A DNA stretch of 64,000 nt, from positions 16,629,501 to 16,693,500 of the forward strand of contig CM050656.1 of NCBI GenBank assembly GCA_027574665.1, written 5' to 3'. This DNA comes from Rhynochetos jubatus (taxonomy: Eukaryota > Chordata > Aves > Eurypygiformes > Rhynochetidae). Positions 62,158 through 64,000 of the stretch are shown piece after piece. Below the pieces are notes generated by a model, which saw nothing but the letters and a program-made list of their open reading frames with translations, did not search any database and was not told the DNA's origin. Position numbers and translations under genes: made by a program. Every line of letters starts with the position of its first letter. The first letter of the stretch is position 1.

Positions 62158-62230
62158 CCCTGCGGCCGCCCCTCGCCTCTCCCGTTACGGCAGGGCCGCC
62201 GGTGCTGGGGCACTCGGTAAGCGAAGCGAG

Positions 62231-64000
62231 GCTCGGTAGCTTCTGTTGTAGGCGGGGAGGCGAGATGCGGGGAACACTCGGCTGTTACGGAGTGGCCGTC
62301 TGGCAGCTGGAAAGGTAGTTCGCTCCCCCGAGGATGTGGTTTCATGCCGTTGCTCCAAACCAGGGTGTTCAGAACAGAGCACAGACTTGAAGAGGCTCCA
62401 CTGTGAGCTCGCCCTCTCCCCGCCAGCCCCCACGGTGGGGATGGGCAGCGCGGGACTCCCGCAGAATGCTCTTGGGAGATGCTGTGTTTGGTTACAGTCA
62501 CGCTGTTCAAGGGAGGAGAGAAGGAACAAAGGGCCCAGAAACACACCTGCGTGCGGTTACTCAGCATTAGCTGCCAGAGCATCATGTCAGCTCAGGCGTG
62601 AAAGTTAATTCTTAAGGCTTCCTCTGAAGCATCTGGTATTGGCTACAGCTGCAGGCAGGAAGATGCTCCCGACAGAGGCAATCACAAGTTTGGTCTTTCA
62701 CAGCAGCATTTGGTTTACCCCCCACCCTCTGCCAGAGAAACATTTCTTTACACATTTCTTTTATTGGAAAGGTATGAGCATACCTGGATTTGATTTATTC
62801 CTCTTCTGCATGCACACCATTTACCTTCTCTTGAGAACATGCTTTGATCCAACATGGAAACTGGTACTTAGAAACAAGTATGCCCCTCGCCTCTCTCTTC
62901 CCCTCACTGTAACTTCGTTCCGTTAAGAGATCTGAGCTCTGCTGAAAACAAGAAGTTCTCACCACCTGAGCGTATGCAAAGCATTGGCACTGAAATGAGC
63001 CCTGGTGTGAAAGCAGCTGTTACCCAGGTTGAGAGCCCTGCAACTTATTTTCATGAGGAAATACTATCAGCACTTTCCAGGCAACTCTTTCCAGAGGCCA
63101 GTGAGAAGCAGGATGAAGGAACTGTTACCTCCTCCACACCTTCTTGGACAGCACTGAAAGCCCTGTTTTCCTTAAGATGGCATTTTTAAGCATAATGAAT
63201 TTATCTGCTGCTTTATCTGCTGCTTTGCTCTCCCCATCTGCATTTTACAGTTCTATCTGTGCCTGCGTGATTGTATCAGCATGAAGATACCAATGTCTCC
63301 AGGATGCAGCTTTACATGCATTATTAGCATTGCTGACGTTGAGATCGCTGATACCACTGAAGTCACAAGGGCTTTTTTAGAATAATTGTCACACTTTGTG
63401 GCTCTGCAAGGCCATAACCCGCACATTATATATTGACATGAAATAAGATTTATAAGCCCCACCAAAGGCAACAGCAGCAGCTACAGCTCTGACAGAGCCG
63501 CACTTCATCTCAAATGCCGCCAGTAGGCTAGAAAATGCAGTCTTGACTGGCTTCTTCTGAGGTGAGTGAAATACTCAGGCAGATGAAGATCCTGAACACC
63601 AAGGATCAAGCAGGTCAGTGATCTGGACAGCAGGCACTTAAGACTACCAGCAGCATGACCAAGGCAAGCAGTGCATGTGTTAAATGTCTGGTTTTCTTAA
63701 AAAGCAAAATATCAATGGATATCAGATATGTAATACAAGCAGCATTTATTTTTCCAGTCAGAGCTGGACATTTTAAGCAGGGGTAAGCCCGTAACCTTTC
63801 AGGGTACTGTTCTTTGTCCCGTGTAACAGCCTGCACCCATGGCCAGGAACAAGCAATCGCTGCTCTGCTAACTTTATAAGCAGCTGTCCCTTCTTTTCCT
63901 CCCACCTTTGCTTTACACATCCTTCTACTTTTAGATAGCCCTCCTCTCTGGCTTCATACTGTGACCTTTCCCGTTACTGTTTGAAGGCAAGTTGCCGTTC
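62231..64000. other. Upstream flank of MCOLN2, no gene recognised
   Basis: No coding exon was recognised. Synteny predicts MCOLN3 beyond the right edge on the minus strand. A minus-strand AATAAA at 63745-63750 could be a polyadenylation site for a gene to the right, but nothing else supports this. A 12-base unit is repeated twice at 63200-63223. Confidence 0.5.
63200..63223. repeat. 12-base tandem duplication
   Basis: The unit TTTATCTGCTGC occurs twice in tandem upstream of MCOLN2. Confidence 0.85.

Larger units (their letters stand above)
61480..62230 (-). promoter_or_regulatory. MCOLN2: CpG island, MCOLN2 promoter and first exon
   Basis: This is a dense CpG-rich segment containing coding exon 1 and its donor. 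A palindromic E-box CACGTG lies at 62152-62157, about 180 bases upstream of the exon-1 ATG, and CCTATATGG near 62112 resembles a short CArG or TATA-like element. The ORFs on both strands here are products of base composition. The transcription start was not placed. Confidence 0.8.

Noticed and set aside
63745-63750. Minus-strand AATAAA as the end of MCOLN3
   Set aside because: No MCOLN3 coding sequence is visible in the window, so a single hexamer is too weak to call a gene end.
1-64000. CRISPR arrays, tRNA or rRNA genes, bacterial operons, recognisable CR1 3' ends
   Set aside because: Looked for by eye and not seen; the tandem and homopolymer repeats present are ordinary vertebrate low-complexity DNA.

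Overview
The window is vertebrate nuclear DNA and most likely avian. The reasons are two recognisable vertebrate multi-exon genes with compact introns (117 to about 3,300 bases in MCOLN2), GT-AG splice sites throughout, three CpG islands, little recognisable interspersed repeat, and many G/T-rich and poly-G or poly-A tracts of the kind common in bird genomes. The species cannot be named from the sequence. There is no sign of prokaryotic, plasmid or viral organisation.

Both genes lie on the minus strand, head to tail. MCOLN2 (mucolipin-2, TRPML2, an endolysosomal cation channel) runs from its first coding exon at 61973 to its stop codon at 41315. I reconstructed all 14 coding exons with matching splice phases, giving a 553-residue protein. 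LPAR3 (lysophosphatidic acid receptor 3, a class A GPCR) follows downstream: its two coding exons lie at 28471-27736 and 20795-20446 and give a 361-residue protein. A CpG island near 36.7-37.5 kb, with a consensus minus-strand splice donor at 37199, probably holds the LPAR3 promoter and its non-coding first exon. The MCOLN2 promoter is the CpG island at about 61.5-62.2 kb. The order LPAR3-MCOLN2 on one strand matches human 1p22.3, where SSX2IP lies beyond LPAR3 and MCOLN3 beyond MCOLN2.

Region by region: 1-10.85 kb has no recognised gene, but holds an unexplained minus-strand exon-like ORF (5573-5788) behind a good splice acceptor, fragments of old repeats, and a half-match to an RFX X-box. 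10.85-11.87 kb is a CpG island with a minus-strand splice donor, so a leftward gene probably starts there; SSX2IP is expected from synteny but no SSX2IP coding exon was recognised. 11.9-20.2 kb is non-coding as far as I can see. 20.2-37.5 kb is LPAR3, 37.5-40.9 kb is intergenic, 40.9-62.2 kb is MCOLN2, and 62.2-64 kb is upstream sequence.

The two genes share no pathway step, but both relate to membrane and lipid signalling: LPAR3 at the plasma membrane responding to lysophosphatidic acid, and TRPML2 in recycling endosomes and lysosomes gated by phosphoinositides. I found no clearly new biological system. The most useful oddities are the unknown exon at 5.6-5.8 kb, the homopolymer tracts built into both LPAR3 splice acceptors, the ambiguous MCOLN2 translation start, and a weak MCOLN2 donor whose read-through frame stays open.
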